From Numida meleagris (lineage: Eukaryota; Chordata; Aves; Galliformes; Numididae): a stretch of DNA of 64,000 nt. Below are positions 13,171-26,193 of this stretch, piece after piece (the stretch's first letter is position 1; every line of letters starts with the position of its first letter). The notes below the pieces were generated by a model. It ran no database searches. It had not been told where the DNA came from and saw only the letters and a list, made by a program, of their open reading frames with translations. The stretch covers positions 35,004,990 to 35,068,989 of the forward strand of contig NC_034411.1 of assembly GCF_002078875.1 (NCBI RefSeq), given 5' to 3'. The translations under genes were made by a program, and so were the position numbers.

Positions 13171-16011
13171 GCAAATAGAGAACTAGGAAAATTGTAATAT
13201 TTTAGCAAATGTGGTGCTTGTAGTCCATGGCTCTCAGAGGGAGGGGCAGCTGGAACTCCCATCTCAGTGTCTGCAGGTGATTCTCTTAGACTGAGGACAT
13301 TCCCCCAGTATTAGTCAGGAAAAGCAACACCTCATGTTTTCCATTTACCCTATTTTTTCATAACAGCTCTAGAAAGCCAGGTGAAAAGAAACATCCTGCT
13401 CTAGTAGCTGTGACAGGCAACATTTTCTTCCCCCCAAACCAGGTTTCCCTGTTCTGTAAGGGAGCTGTAATGGGAGCAGCACAATGGCTGAATGAAAAAC
13501 TTTATATTTAAAGTGGTTTTAAAGTTTGATGCTGTCTTACTACATTTAGAGGCACTGTAGATGGAGAGAGAACCAAGATATTGAAGTACTACCATTTTTC
13601 TTTAAAAACAGATCACATTCCTAGTGACCTTCCACTGCGACATTCTATCTGGAAGCAGTGAATAAGTGAGTCGATGATTTCATTTCCATGGTTGGAAGTG
13701 ATAGATTTGAGATGTTCACTCCCCTCCTTCCCCCATTCAAGTGAGAATGCAATCTTTGCAAAGCTCTGCTTTCATTTAGCCTACCCAGTTTGTACTTGAT
13801 GCCAAATGGGATGTGGATGTGCTGCAGAGAAGATCAGTCTTGACTAATGAAATGGCAATTAGTTTCTGCAACTTATTAGCATTAGTATTTATTTTACTTT
13901 ACAATATTACCTAAAAGCAGCCCAGAGAAATGTAAACGGCAGCATTATCTGTTCAATGCTGTCTTTTAAATAAATTGTCCTACTAAATTTGAAAAGCTGG
14001 CATTTGTACTGTGTGCACCTATGTTATCATCGTCGCAAAGCAGATGCAGAATGTAAGGCGACTTGAACAATCAGCACTGTAATTTGCACAGTAACATTGT
14101 TTTAGATCTAATTAGTGCTTATGCAGATCCCTTACAAAAATGTGAAAACCGCACCAGGATGTAATTGTTAATGAATTTAGTGCAAAGCACATCTGCATAA
14201 ATTCCATTTCAGCAGGAAAAAAAAAAAAAAAGCCAACCTCTAAGTTCAACTGCTATTTGCTCAAGAGCCAAAACACTGTGAATTGTGCCCACTATGTTTT
14301 AGCCTTGCTCTGCTGGCTTTGATATTTCAAATAAATACTACAAAGTTAAAGCCTCCAGCTGCAGACCAACCCATCTGTAGATGTTTGTTATATTTGGCAG
14401 TATTCAAAGATGATTTGCCTTCCTGCTGAAAAATAAAATTAAAAAAAAGAGGTTCTCTCAGCAAAAAACAAAATTGAAATACTTATCAGCCAAAAAATGA
14501 AGTTTAAAAATATTCTGCATGGGTCAAGTAACAGAACTTTTGGAACAGCAGGCATGCATGTCTACTGCACCTATAGCTTGCACTATATACCTAGCTCCAT
14601 ATGTCTATGCAAGTCCATCTGCACTTGATTTTCTCTGGTCTGAAGATCATAGGCATAGCTAGCAAGGAGTGCTGCTAATGAACACAGTTAACTGATCCTA
14701 AACTTCATGCATCAGCTACCTTAGAAACTGCTCACCTGCCCTTCAGGAATAGCATGAGGACCTACTCCAAATACATTTGTTTCCTTAGAGTCGTTTTCCA
14801 GGTTTTAGATAGATCTCTGGAGTTGGTCTTCAAACAAAGAACAGGACTCATGGGTTCTTGCGACAGCATCAGACATGTCACTCAAGATTTTGAAGTTTGT
14901 CACAAGACATTTTCAAGATGAGAGTACCTATTTGCTGGATCTTGGCTTTGTTGATAGCCTTTATATGTGAATGGAACTCAGGTAGACCTTATAGGTACCA
15001 AAACTTCAGTAGGAAGCCTTTTATAGGCTTCTTTATTAAAGACTTATGTTCGTAGTTTTTCTACTTGGGCAGAGTGGACAAGGTTTTAACAAGACCAGTT
15101 AATACCATGATTGTTCTGGTTGCCGTTAGCCTGTAATGGAGTTAGGGGAATGTAGGAACAGAAGACAGGATTACACAAAACAGCATCTGTGCCTGTCCTC
15201 CTACCCTGATACACCTCTGAAACATCTTCTGACAAACTTAGGTCAGTTAGAACAAGGTCCCAAAATCAGCAGTTACATAACATGTGATCTTGAAGAAGTA
15301 TTACAGCACATTTGCAATGAATGGCTACATTAGAGCTTCTGAGATGCTCAGATGTTATCTGAGAGTCCCATATAAAATTCTTAATATAATCTAGATTCTT
15401 GGATTGAAATGGGTAGCTTCACAAGTTAATACAAGGGGCTGTTGAAAACCTCCATGAGGCAACAATCCGTAAATTTGTTAAAAGGATATTAGTAAAATAC
15501 ATCCTGGCCAGCAGGTTTCATTATTTCTTTTGGCCAGCAAAAGCATGTGCTAAGTGCCTGAGGCCCACAGCACTTTAAATTTCAGCTGATTCTATGCCAG
15601 TGACAACTGCTGTGTTAGCCCCATAGAGACCAAGCTGCTAGTGGTGAGTGTTCATGCTGCAGCCTCTGTAGCCTGAGGGAGGAACAAGAGGAAACCATCG
15701 CAGACTGATATCCGATGGAGACTGGAACTTGAGGGAGATGCTTAACGTGCAGCTAGACCCCTATGGCGTTGTACCTTCCTTCATACATGCATCCACTATA
15801 TTGTACAGAGAAGTCCCCTGAGTACTGCACAAAGAATTCCAGAGAAAACTTTCTGGTGTATGTTTTTTGGTTTGAACTAACAAGCAATCTGTATAAACCA
15901 CGTGAATCATGTCCCACTCTTCCTCCATATCCTCTAGTAGAACCGAATATTTCTGGGACCAGAAGAACCCTTTTTATCCAAAGGTTACTACTGAGCTTTT
16001 CAGAATGGCAA
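13171..16011. other. Intergenic; possible regulatory block near 14 kb
   Basis: No gene is recognised. The part at about 13840-14215 stands out as complex, AT-rich, non-repetitive DNA dense in homeodomain-type TAATT words. It carries two inverted copies of ATGCAGAT (14121-14128, and as ATCTGCAT at 14191-14198). It ends in a 16-base A run (14217-14232). The ORF at 15136-15333 shows no domain. Confidence 0.5.
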
Positions 16012-16205
16012 GTCACAGAATCCCAGAATACCAGCATGGCTGAGGTTGGCAGGGAAGTCTGGGTCCAACCCCTGCTCCAGCAGGGACACCCAAAGCAGAA
16101 TGATCAGGACTATGTCCAGGTGGGTTTTGAAGATCTCCAAGGAGGAGACTTCACCGCCTCTGGACAAATTGTGCCAGTCCTCTGTCATCTGCACCCTTTG
16201 TTTAG
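16012..16205 (-). mobile_element. CR1 LINE 3' end fragment
   Basis: The plus strand is the reverse complement of a CR1 3' end. It has a decayed octamer tail ('gtcacagaatcccagaata'), then 'atggctgaggttggcaggga', 'ccaacccctgctccagcagg', 'gtccaggtgggttttgaaga' and 'tctccaaggaggagac'. This is the classical CR1 3' order. The 184-codon plus-strand ORF at 15763-16317 runs through this element and owes its length to it, so it should not be read as a gene. Confidence 0.9.
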
Positions 16206-19200
16206 ACAGGTGCTTGCATTCCATAGATGGTTTTTTTACACTGTATTCACAAAGGAGGACTTAGGAGACAGAAGGAAAGAGAGAGACTCTGGTAGACAGG
16301 AGAACAATTTAACATGACAGAAGGAGAAGTGAAAATGAGATAATAGACTGAAGGAATCGAGAGAGATGAGAGAAAGCTAAAGAAGGCAGAGAGAAACAGA
16401 CACCATTTAAAGGAAACAACAAAATGAAGAACAGGGCAGTTATGTGATCTGCAAAGAACATTTAATGCATTAGGAGCCAATTTTCGTTCAGGAGAGGTTG
16501 TAGGCATCCAATATGCCTGTTTTCCCTTTCGTTCCCGCAGGACTGATAAAATGAAGTTTCCTGATTTTTCTGAGCAGATCTTCAAGCACTTCACAGTTTC
16601 CAGTATCCAAACCCTCATTTTATACCCTGGGAAGTAGAGGAGATGTACAAGTTCTCCCAGGTAATGGCAGCCTGTGATGGAACCAGTCTCTCTTTTCCTG
16701 ACCTGCTCTCACATCACTGGCCTGAACCTTGGTCTACCAGAAAGGTTTTCCTGCTTCAGCAGTAACTAATGCTTCAATCTTTATTTTTTTGATTCAGTTT
16801 GGATTTCTTTTCAGTTATGGTCCAGACATTTCCCTGTGTTCTTCGTCTGTTGTTGTAGACCACCATGTCTTTCTGCCTCTTCTAAGAACTAGTTCCCCAA
16901 AGTGGTTGCACCTTGTGTAGCCAGAGGAGCTAAGGCAGGCACCTAGGAGGAAGCAAAATGGGAATTCTGAGGGACAGCAGGAGGGAGGAAGCCACACTTC
17001 GATCAGCACATTGGCTGAAACATTGCAGACAGGGAGGACAGGCAGGCGTTTTCTTCCTTACTCTGAGAGCCCTTTTAATGTTAACTGTGTTGTATAGAAA
17101 ATTCAGCTGTTCTCTGTTCCCGCAGGTTAGCACGGATAATAAAGGCGCTTTGGTCTCAGCTTTCAGATATTTTTCTAAACAGTTTTGGTCCTTGCAACAT
17201 TTACACTAACAAAGAAATTCCACTGCCTCCTCGTCTCCCTCCCGCCCCCACTCCAATAACTTGCTCTGTCTTGTATCTCCGTCTTGAATTTTGGCATATA
17301 TTTGCATACATTAGAAACGGAGAGAGGATTAAAGTTTAAGAGGAAATTGTGGCTAGTGTGAAAGGGGAACAAAAGGACATCTGTGAAGTAGCCCACAACT
17401 GGCAAGGAAAGCTATTCCACCTCCAGCACCAGCTGCAGGGGAAGTGGTGCCCACTACCCCAACAAGACCTTCTTTGTTGCACTGCAATAACTGGGAGTGG
17501 CAGCATTTAAAGTGATACAATTTGAGGTGAGGAGTTTCCCTTTTTTGCTGATCAATTCCAATATTATAAGGTAGCAGATGTTTCCTAAGGAATGAATTCC
17601 TCCTGCTACAGCCCAAAAAATCTTCCAAATGCAAAGGGAGCAGTTTCATGGCTCGGGGTCTCTCTGTACCTGCAGGCAGGCATACACGAGTCCTGAAGAT
17701 CCCTGCAGCTCCACGAGCCCTCCTAAACTTGTCACCTCCTCCTGTGACAGAGGAGGATGTTTTCCAGCACTGCTTGGTCCAGCAGCAGCAGGAGCTGGGG
17801 GCTGTGCGGGGGTCATGGGAAACGGGTGAAAGCCAGGCAGGACAGAAAGCTGGATTTCACTGGAATCTTGAGAGTAAAAGGAAAGGAATTGCAGTCTCTA
17901 AGGAGGAAGCACAGGGAGGAAAGAGATGGGGAAACATGGTAATGTGAACGTTATCCATTCCAGTTGTGGGAACCAATCTTCAATCCTGAAATAGTTGAGG
18001 CAATCTGACTGCACTGTAACGGTCTGAATGGGGACTGAGAAAACTCTCTCTTAATACTCACTGAAAGCTGTCCTAAAGCCTTGCTTACCTTCTTTTTACG
18101 GATCCCCTAGAAGATGCAACATTCTCTCGGAGGCTCTGAGACCACAGTCAGTCTTGGGGTTTCCCCATGTGATGGTGATGGCAGCAAAATGGTGGGAACC
18201 GCTCACTGAGTGCCTGGGCTGGCCTGCTGCGTGCTGCCTGCCTCTTGCGATGAGTAGCTTCCAGCCAGACTCATCCATACTACATTTACTGGGTGACCAG
18301 AGTGCTCCCCTGCCTTGCACCAACACTGCGCTTTAATTCAAAAATGGAAGTGTCTCCAACAGTCAGCTTTAAATGATTCTTATGGAAAAGCCCATCGGTC
18401 AAACCAGAAAACTCTGCCTGGGCTTTTATTTGAACATATGCAAATAAATGTTTTAAAAAATCTCTGGAAACTTTCATGTGTTGATTCAATTTTCTGTAAA
18501 TCACCGAGCAAATGCCAGAATCTGTTCATTTTTTGTGCACACTTGAAAAAGGAGAAGAGGAGGATATCTAAGCTTGGAACATACCCCAAAGGGGCAGTGC
18601 TGAGGTTTTTCAAGGTGTTTTTTGCTGCTTGTTTTTCTAATTTGTTCACAGTAGAACAGGATGGGATGAGAATTATAGTTGGAAGTATTGACTAATAGAA
18701 GTACCAACTGCTCCTCTTGAGGTCCCATTGTTTCAAGGACACTTGCAGCACAGACAGCTGGTAAAGTTTTAAAAAGGAATCTTCCTAATTCAGATGATTT
18801 TGTAGGAAAATGATTTTAATTTTTGAAATTTTAACCTGATTTGTGCTATTGTTGGCAAATCTGTGTTTAAGTTGTTATGTTCCTAATTGAGAACTTTCCA
18901 AACCCTCTCTTGTGAGGACAGAATTAAGCACCGGATACCACTCAAAGTTTTACATTTCTACCAGGCACTTTTTATCAGTCAGTTTGACACATGGGATCTT
19001 CTGATGAAAGTTGGCTTGCAAGATGGATATGAAAAACCCTTGTATTTATACATACTGATAAAATATATTTGATAAGATAAAAAAATCACGCCTGGAAAGT
19101 AGTCTAGGGTATGGAAAAGATCAAGGTTTTTTTACAGCTCTCATCAGCTGAACTAATCTGACTTTCCATTTTGGCCTCTGCTGGCTCCTGTTTCATTGTG

Positions 19201-22200
19201 GGTACCATTAATCAAGTAAATCAAGTCTGCTGGTTTCTCCCTGTGTTAGTTCCACTCATTGTGGAATAGGTTGCATGTATTCCTCAGTCAGAATTAGGCA
19301 TTATGGATGGAATTTGAGGGTTGATGGCAATATGGCTGGCGGATCAAAAGGAAAACAGCTGAGGTGGAAAGCTGTAGATCTTCAGAACTTGCCCACATAA
19401 AAAAAAATAAAAACTGACATTTATCTCTGAAACGGTAGCATGCCTGTATCAACAAAAGAAACATATACCAAATATAAGATGGTGCCATTTTTCCCTAGCA
19501 GTTTCAAAGTGGAACTATACTGAAAGATGGTGTGATGAGCTAGCTAGCCAAACAGCACAGAGCTGAGGAGCTTGTTCAGAAGTTCGCTGTATGCAGATGG
19601 ATAACCATTTAATGCAAGAGATGGTTTGTCTCAAACTGAATGCTGACAGCCACCAGCCCTGGCAAAGAAAAACCTGGTTCAGAGAAGAACCAAGCAACTT
19701 TCAGTATAATTTTTGTGCTTTTTAATGTATTTCTTTTTTTGCTCCACACCTATGTGGCTCTTGGATATTAGCGTGTAGCCTTCATTGTGATGAAGGAATA
19801 TTTTCTATTCATCCTAAATGGTTGATTGAAAAGGGAAATGATAACCAAATAAATGTGTGTAGTTGAAAGTATCAAAAATATCTTATTTTCCTCTTTTTTC
19901 ACAATAGTGATCTCTGCAGTAAACACACTTCCAAGTGGCTGCTCACTCTTCCAATACTGTTCTGTGACCTTTTTTCGGAGTATACAATCTACTGCTGATT
20001 CAGGACAACACTTCATGCCATGTCAGCCCATCACTGACAGGAGAAAGAAAATAAAGTATCCAATCCAGATGTTTCTCAGAATGTTCTGATAAACTCAAGA
20101 TTTTAATGGCATTTGCTACAATAGAAAAATAGTTGAAAAAGAGGAGAGAAAAAGGAGAGTCAGAATGCTGGGCAATCATGCAGAGGTGATTACTGAATGT
20201 CCTTTATGTATCCAGTTCGTTCTTGATACTTAAGGACACTGTGGTGCTTGTACATGAACGGGAGCCACTTGTTGCTGGAAAGGATGCCAGGATTAAATCA
20301 GTAAGAAATTGTTTATTCAGGCTGTTCAAACAAAAAATGAATTGTTTTGATGAATGAGATTTTTTTTTAAATGAATTAGAGCATGTCATGCCAGCAGTTT
20401 TTAAATGTAAAGCACTGCGAGGTTTTTTTTAAATTTCCTTTCATTCTGACATAGCTGCCCTTAAATAACAGATCTGGGCTCCTTCAGAAACACATTGCAT
20501 TAGGTATTCTGAAGGACATAGTTGCAACTGTAGGTAAATAAACAGTACTTGAAAGCAAACAAACAATCAAACAAAAAAACCTCTTCATACATTGCATATA
20601 CTCTGTTGTAGCTTTGGTAACATCGTCTTTATTTTCCAACAGAAATACAGATTTTCAGTTAAATGTACTTCCAGTGATGATGGACATTTTTTAAGTCCCT
20701 GTATTAGTGTTATTACCAGACAAAACTCTTCAGGTTCTTTTGAGAGGTCGTTGTATTGGTGATGAGTTGTAAATGTCAAACTGAATCTCAGTCATCCCTA
20801 CTGTTTTCATGCAAGAAATAGCATTAATATGGGCTCTGTGACAGGGAATAAACCTTCCATTTCTGGAAAGCTGTATACCTGCTAAAGCTTAACTTACAAA
20901 CAGGAGGAGACCACAGCCGTACATATACCTTGCAGATGGCTCTTTGGTTAACAGTGTCACCAGTGCCCTCTGCAAGGAGTGGAAAAATGGTGCTCTTCCT
21001 TGTTTCCTGACAGTATGTGAGCATAGATCAATGGTAGAAATGTTTTCAGCTGATGTGACTAGCTGCATCAAAGCCCCTTGGGACAACCCCAGCACCTAGT
21101 GGTGACTAGTTTCCCAGAGGTAGTAGTGTCTCCAGAAGTACAGTGTTTGCAAAATGAAGGTCTGTGGATTGACGTTTGCTTGCGATCTAACTCTTCAACA
21201 CGCAGCCTAGATCCAGGAGAATGTATCAGTCCATGTATTTTCCTGTATATATAACCTTTGTTTGAGCAAAAGAAAGTTTTGCACTTTAGAACACACAGCA
21301 ACTGGAGTTCAGTAGAGACCTGGAACCCGATAGAGGTTTTGCAGGTAAAAGATTACTGTATTTGGGCTGTGGAATACAGAAGTGCCACATGAGAGTGAAA
21401 TAAGCACATTCATGATAAGTAAATTCACTTACATTTCTGATGTGGAAAAAATATCCTACATAAGTTAAGCTTGTCTATGTGAGTACTTTCAATATTTCAG
21501 CTTTGGTTGTTAATGTTAGGAATAGGATGGCACTGGCAAAATCTAGATTACACTCTGCTCAAGATTGGTTCACCTTCGAATGAATGTGTGATATCAGGAG
21601 AAAGAAGGTCATGTCTCACTGAAACTTTGACATCGTAGTCATCATAGATTCTGTCTAGAAGGGGCAGGACATCCAGGAAAAAAAAAAACAACAATTTTCT
21701 TGTAATTAGCAACCAAGCTTGCTCCACACTCAAGGGAGGGAAATGGACTTGGCGAACCCCCAAAAGCTTTTCCATGTCATTCCTAACTGGCCACCATAGT
21801 AACACAATTAAGACAACAGAGCTATTATATTTGAAAACATAGTTCTAATAGTAGGTTACCTGACTGAAGGAGCATCTCTTCCCCATGTAAGTTTTGAAGA
21901 TGTCTGTAGCTGAAAGAAGGAAGAGTGAAGAGACGGTTCACTGATATACTTGGAAAACTAGTAGCCAAAATCTAAACCGTGATTCAGAACCCACCCCATG
22001 AAGTCTGTTTTATTTTATAGGCTTTCTCAATCCCTTGCTCTCCAAAATAAACATGAAAGAAATAACAAATATAACAAATAAGTACAGGAGTCTGTACTGG
22101 TTGTCACTCCTGCTGTCTTGATCACTATGTGTTGTTATCATTTAATGAAGAAGAACATTTACAACCTTTGTTGATCAAGTGCCACGGCATGCAAAAGTGC

Positions 22201-22862
22201 TTCCAGGGCACCCAACCTCCTCATGTGATTCCCTGAAGCAACACACTCTTCAGTAGCAAGTGGCTGTTTCTGGCAAGACCTTTCTGCATCTTATTGCTTG
22301 ATAGACTAGTTAATTAAGAAACTCCACATTTTAGCCATACTTCGACAATCCCAAGAAAGTTTTTGTGATCTCCATAACCAGATAGATTTATCCATGTTAG
22401 CACTTGGATTATATTTGTTTGGTTAATCTTTTTAGACAGCAATTGCTAAAGTTTACAGAGCTTTCACATGAGGGCTTGGATTTATGTTGCAGTTTTCATC
22501 TTTTTACTCTTTCTTGTGTTTGTTGATACAGCTGATGGGCAAGTATTGTTTGGTTCACGTTACAGGTGGTGGAAGGAACGTCAAGTCTTAGGAAATGTGA
22601 TTAAACTCATGACAACAGTGATAAAGAAGCAGTTCTCCAACAGCAGCCTTAAAAGCCCTTGTTAAACTGTTCTTATATTTTCTTAAATTGTTGAGGGCAA
22701 GAAAGATTTCTGACATATGCATGAGTGAATGGTAATACTGACTTCCTAATGGGCTATTTTCTGATATCCTAAGTTATTTGGAATAACAGCTTAGTTGGTC
22801 TCAGCAGAGTTGCTCATTGAGAGAGTGCTAGGTTGAATAAGCGAGGGGATCTGAAGTTCACC
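16206..22862. other. Intergenic; contains one small secreted-like ORF
   Basis: No known gene is visible in these 6.6 kb. Features include a purine-rich stretch at 16245-16400, an ORF-rich moderately GC patch at 17620-17950 without recognisable domains, and AT-rich unstructured DNA from 18.4 to 22.4 kb. The only ORF with an interpretable architecture is the small one at 22468-22665, listed separately. Confidence 0.55.
22468..22665 (+). CDS. Candidate small ORF, signal-peptide-like N-terminus and basic tail
   Basis: This 65-codon ORF has an unusual layout. Residues 1-24 look like a secretion signal: an Arg near the start, a hydrophobic core (WIYVAVFIFLLFLVFV), then DTADG as a possible cleavage region. 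The remaining 41 residues are strongly basic (about eight Lys/Arg against one Glu), with an aromatic cluster RYRWW and an amphipathic-looking stretch to the Lys pair. There is only one Cys, at the C-terminus, so it is not a defensin. Against it, the ATG context is weak (C at -3, A at +4), no TATA box or CpG island is near, and short hydrophobic ORFs arise by chance in AT-rich DNA. An AATAAA lies 300 bp downstream at 22967-22972. I do not recognise a family and claim no function. Confidence 0.15.
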   Translation: MRAWIYVAVFIFLLFLVFVDTADGQVLFGSRYRWWKERQVLGNVIKLMTTVIKKQFSNSSLKSPC

Positions 22863-22955
22863 ACAGAATCATGGAACTGTTTGAGTTGGAAGGGATCCTA
22901 AAAGGTCATCTAGTCCAACTCTCTGACATGAACAGGGACACATGGGTGCTCATGC
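22863..22955 (-). mobile_element. CR1 LINE 3' end fragment
   Basis: The plus strand shows 'acagaatcatggaactgttt', 'gagttggaagggatcc' and 'ggtcatctagtccaactc', the reverse complement of the last 90 bp of a CR1 element. Only the extreme 3' end is present, as expected from 5' truncation during target-primed reverse transcription. Confidence 0.9.
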
Positions 22956-25639
22956 TAAAAGGAGTGAATAAAAAGCTCCTGTTCCTGATCATAGAATTAG
23001 TTTTATGTTCACGCTTGAGCTTCACATAAAAACACAACCTCCCATTTCCAGATCCTCCCCTCTGTCAGAGAATCTTGATTAAAAAAAATCTAAATTAAAA
23101 TCTCTCCACTGATAGGCTTGGTTGTATTTGACCTTAAAAGTCTGTATTATTTCCAGGGTAATCCTTGAAGGAGTATTTAGAGCTACACACCGGCTTGGGG
23201 CGGTCTTCAAGAAGGACAGAAAGAAGCCTGGTGTTCCCAGCATCTTTCTCACCTCCTCACCACTGTCCATATTCACCATTTCTGGGTTTTGTGGTATGAA
23301 CACTGGCTTTCAGAACACTTCCTTCCCCTTGGAGCTCTAAATAGCCAATATCAACTTCACTTCAGGTAGACTGAACTTGTATCTGCTACTTTGGGTTGTT
23401 CTACTTCGTTCGATCCCTGAAGTTCAGGTCCTCCAGTGACCTTTGCAAGGATGGTTTAATACTGTGGTTGGTAACTCAGTGGGCTGACATGGAGCTGACA
23501 ACACACTTTCACACCCTTATGGGAGTGGAGTGACTAGGTCCAATGAGTAGTCTTACACCAGGAATGAGCCCCTGTTCAGGAAGACAAAGTTACCTCTGTC
23601 TTCCTGAACATTACCTCATTTCTTCCCATCTGTCCAACTGAGGTGAACTAATACTTATGCAGTAAAACTCCACATAGAAAAGATTGGGGTTAAACTGAGA
23701 GGAGGCCCACTTCGCCTCTTTTCCTTCAGCAGCATCTGCTGAAGCCAATGAGATTCCTCTAGCTTTGAACCAGCATATCTAAGAATCAAATCTGGTCCTG
23801 CACTTGGCAGAAGCACGGATACAGAAACATTATGCACAGCCAGATCTGCAAATAAAGATCTGCTAGATTAAAGGGCAGATATACAGTACATGTTTTGCTT
23901 TCCCGGTAGCCTGGAGAGAACCACCCAGACTCCTAACTTGTGTACGTATACTTTCAAAAGGGCAAAAATGTTGCTTTCATAAATTAATTTCACACACTTT
24001 ACAGAGATAAAAATAATCCCTGTGACATTTTGTTTGTCTTCCTTTCTTCCTGTGTGCAAGCAGGCAACTCTCAATTACTTACAGCCCTAAATTTGTTCCA
24101 CTCAATTGTGAAAAGCCCCCACAATATTCAGCAGGAGAGGAAGAACTCTGATTTGTGGAAAGTCATCATGTTTGCAAAGAAAGCAAATTTCCTCCTCCCC
24201 AATATGCTGTATATATCAGCCAAAACAAGACTCCTTTACAGAGTGCCAGCTGATAGGAATTTCAACCACTTTATGCACTATATATTAATGATACAAAAAT
24301 ATGCACCCCAATTTTTTTATAACCAGGCAATTGGTTGTAGCGATATCTGACACCGATATCTGAACTGATGTAGATGTGACAGCCTAACAAAAACCTGCCT
24401 ACCAGCAGGCATTGGCTATGGATACAGAACTGCCTCAACAATTCACTGGGTTTTGTGCTGGCTTTTCTTTAGTAACAACCGTAGCAGCCTTGCTGAGCTT
24501 TATTCTAGCTACTTGCACCTTATGGTGGTACAAGTCAAGACTATTGCCAAGGCAGTGGATGTGACCAGATGCCCCACACAACAAGCACGTGATGCAGAAT
24601 GGACATGAGGGGAGGAAGGTAACACCTGCAGAGCATGTGCAGCCCTGTCCTTTCATTTGTCCTCCAGTCTCACGAATTGTCTCTCTGAGACTGGCACAGA
24701 CTCTGATTAGTGGGTGGTTTTGATAGAAGTAAATGAGATGATCTGTTTACATAATTACCAGAAGGTATGACAAAGCCAAGTGCTGCCATCTTTACTCATT
24801 GTGAAAGCTCGTGGGAGCATCTTGCCTGGGTAAGGACAGTTGCCGGGCTTCAGGCTGCAGGGATGAACATTTTCACAGGCCCACAACAGCCCACCAGCTC
24901 CGCCTGAGTTCCACAAGCAGCCATGACAGCAGGCCTGGCCTCGGCGCTGGCTGCCGGCGGTGCAGGACACTACGTGTGGCCATGCCAGCCAGCTGCTGAC
25001 AGGGATTAGGAGGATCTGCCCCGTCAGTTGCTGGTGTTGTGACACTTCACGAAACATTTTTATGTGTTGGTAACCTCCCACATAGGAGGCAGCTGTTCTT
25101 TCTCCATCTCATCCAAATGCTTGCTTCCCTTTAACCTTTGGTTTCTTAAACTGCCAACTTCTAGTTGCAATCCTGTGAAATAGAGACATCTCATTGGTTT
25201 CAGAGAGCAATACTGCAAAATTTGGAGTAGAACACTGGCTGACCCAAGCCTATGACTTTATCCTGTGTAACATTTATTGTTAGAAAGCTGATTTTGTTTT
25301 TACCTTCTCCCTTTTTTCCTGTATTTCCAATTATTTTCTTTCAGGCCAAGGAGAGGCTTCCCTGGCCTCTTCTAGTAGATTCTTTTTGATCCCATCAGCA
25401 CCCAGCTGATTTTTTCTAACTTTCCCTTCCAGGAAACCTGCTCTTTTATGTTGGTTATGGGTATGAAGGCATAGCAGCTACAGGAAATGCATGATTACAT
25501 TTTCTAGCCCTGATGGGACGTAGAGCTCATTTCCACTTCACTAGTGTGCAATTACTAATGCTGATAATAGTTTCAATATGCATCACAGAAGTGATGCCCA
25601 AAAAGCAGGACCCTACTTCAGGCTAGGGTTATTTAAAAA
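22956..25639. other. Intergenic; contains a long hairpin
   Basis: No protein-coding gene is recognised. ORFs at 24030-24350 and 24755-25081 show no domain. The notable structure is the inverted repeat at 23560-23623, listed separately. A 10-bp direct repeat CGATATCTGA occurs twice within 24340-24365. A moderately GC-rich patch at 24800-25020 lacks CpG-island character. Confidence 0.55.
23560..23623. ncRNA. Candidate pre-miRNA-like hairpin
   Basis: Two 27-nt arms (23560-23586 and 23597-23623) fold back on each other around a 10-nt loop (AAGTTACCTC). The inner 14 bp pair perfectly (TGTTCAGGAAGACA with TGTCTTCCTGAACA). After a symmetrical 4 x 4 internal mismatch (CCCC opposite TTAC), another 9 positions pair, with one G-U wobble. 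About 23 of 27 positions are therefore paired. The size and shape fit a short microRNA precursor, but the stem stops at 27 positions, short of the usual three helical turns. No known miRNA seed is recognised, and either strand could be transcribed. It could also be a remnant of an inverted-repeat transposon. Confidence 0.25.
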
Positions 25640-26193
25640 TATGACGGCTGCTCTGAAAGTAATGCCTCCTATTTTATTATGTGGGGACACAAGGTCAGAG
25701 GCAAATGTTGGTGGTATGAAGGAAGAGGTTGAACCTTCCCACCAGTATTCCATTACATGTTGTTGTAGTGTGACAGATGGCAGCAGAGGGGCAGTCTGAT
25801 GAATGGGGTCTGACATGGAAGTGCATATGAAATAAAGGTGTGTCATTGAATTCCTCCATGCTGAAAATATTGCACCCATTGACTGTTCATCGACTCTTGC
25901 TGAACGTTGATGGGGACTAAACAGTGAATGTGAACACAGTGAGGCAGTGGGTGGTGCATTTCAGCAGTGGTGACAGTGGCAGTGGGTCTTCTCAACTGGT
26001 ACAGATTTTTACACACGCAGCATGCAGGCTCTTGTTTATTGCTGGTGAAAATGCACGGCTAATGGTGGTCACTATGTAAAAAAATGTTATTTGTAGCTTA
26101 AAATTTGTTCTATTAAATAGTGTTGTTGTGCTCTTCCTATCTATTGTAGTTTCCATGGAAATAAGTAGGAGGTCTTACTTTTAGTGTGACCTA
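25640..26193 (+). mobile_element. Mariner element, internally deleted (Galluhop type)
   Basis: The element is about 550 bp, bounded by TA dinucleotides (25640-25641 and 26192-26193). Its terminal inverted repeats begin TGACGGCTGCTCTGAAAGTA on the left and, on the other strand, GGTCACACTAAAAGTAAGAC. A full mariner is about 1.3 kb. Here the decayed transposase frame on the plus strand keeps the N-terminal helix-turn-helix region (about 25900-25975, reading close to VNTVRQWVVHFSSGDS). It then jumps to the C-terminal end (ACRLLFIAGENA, about 26018-26055), so the catalytic DDD domain is missing. Stops and frameshifts are also present. It is a dead, non-autonomous copy, mobile only in trans when active. 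A partner copy in the opposite orientation lies at 45676-46219. Confidence 0.9.

Noticed and set aside
15763..16317. 184-codon plus-strand ORF, the longest without Ns
   Set aside because: Its second half is antisense CR1 3' sequence (16012-16205) and the rest has no domain; length comes from the repeat.
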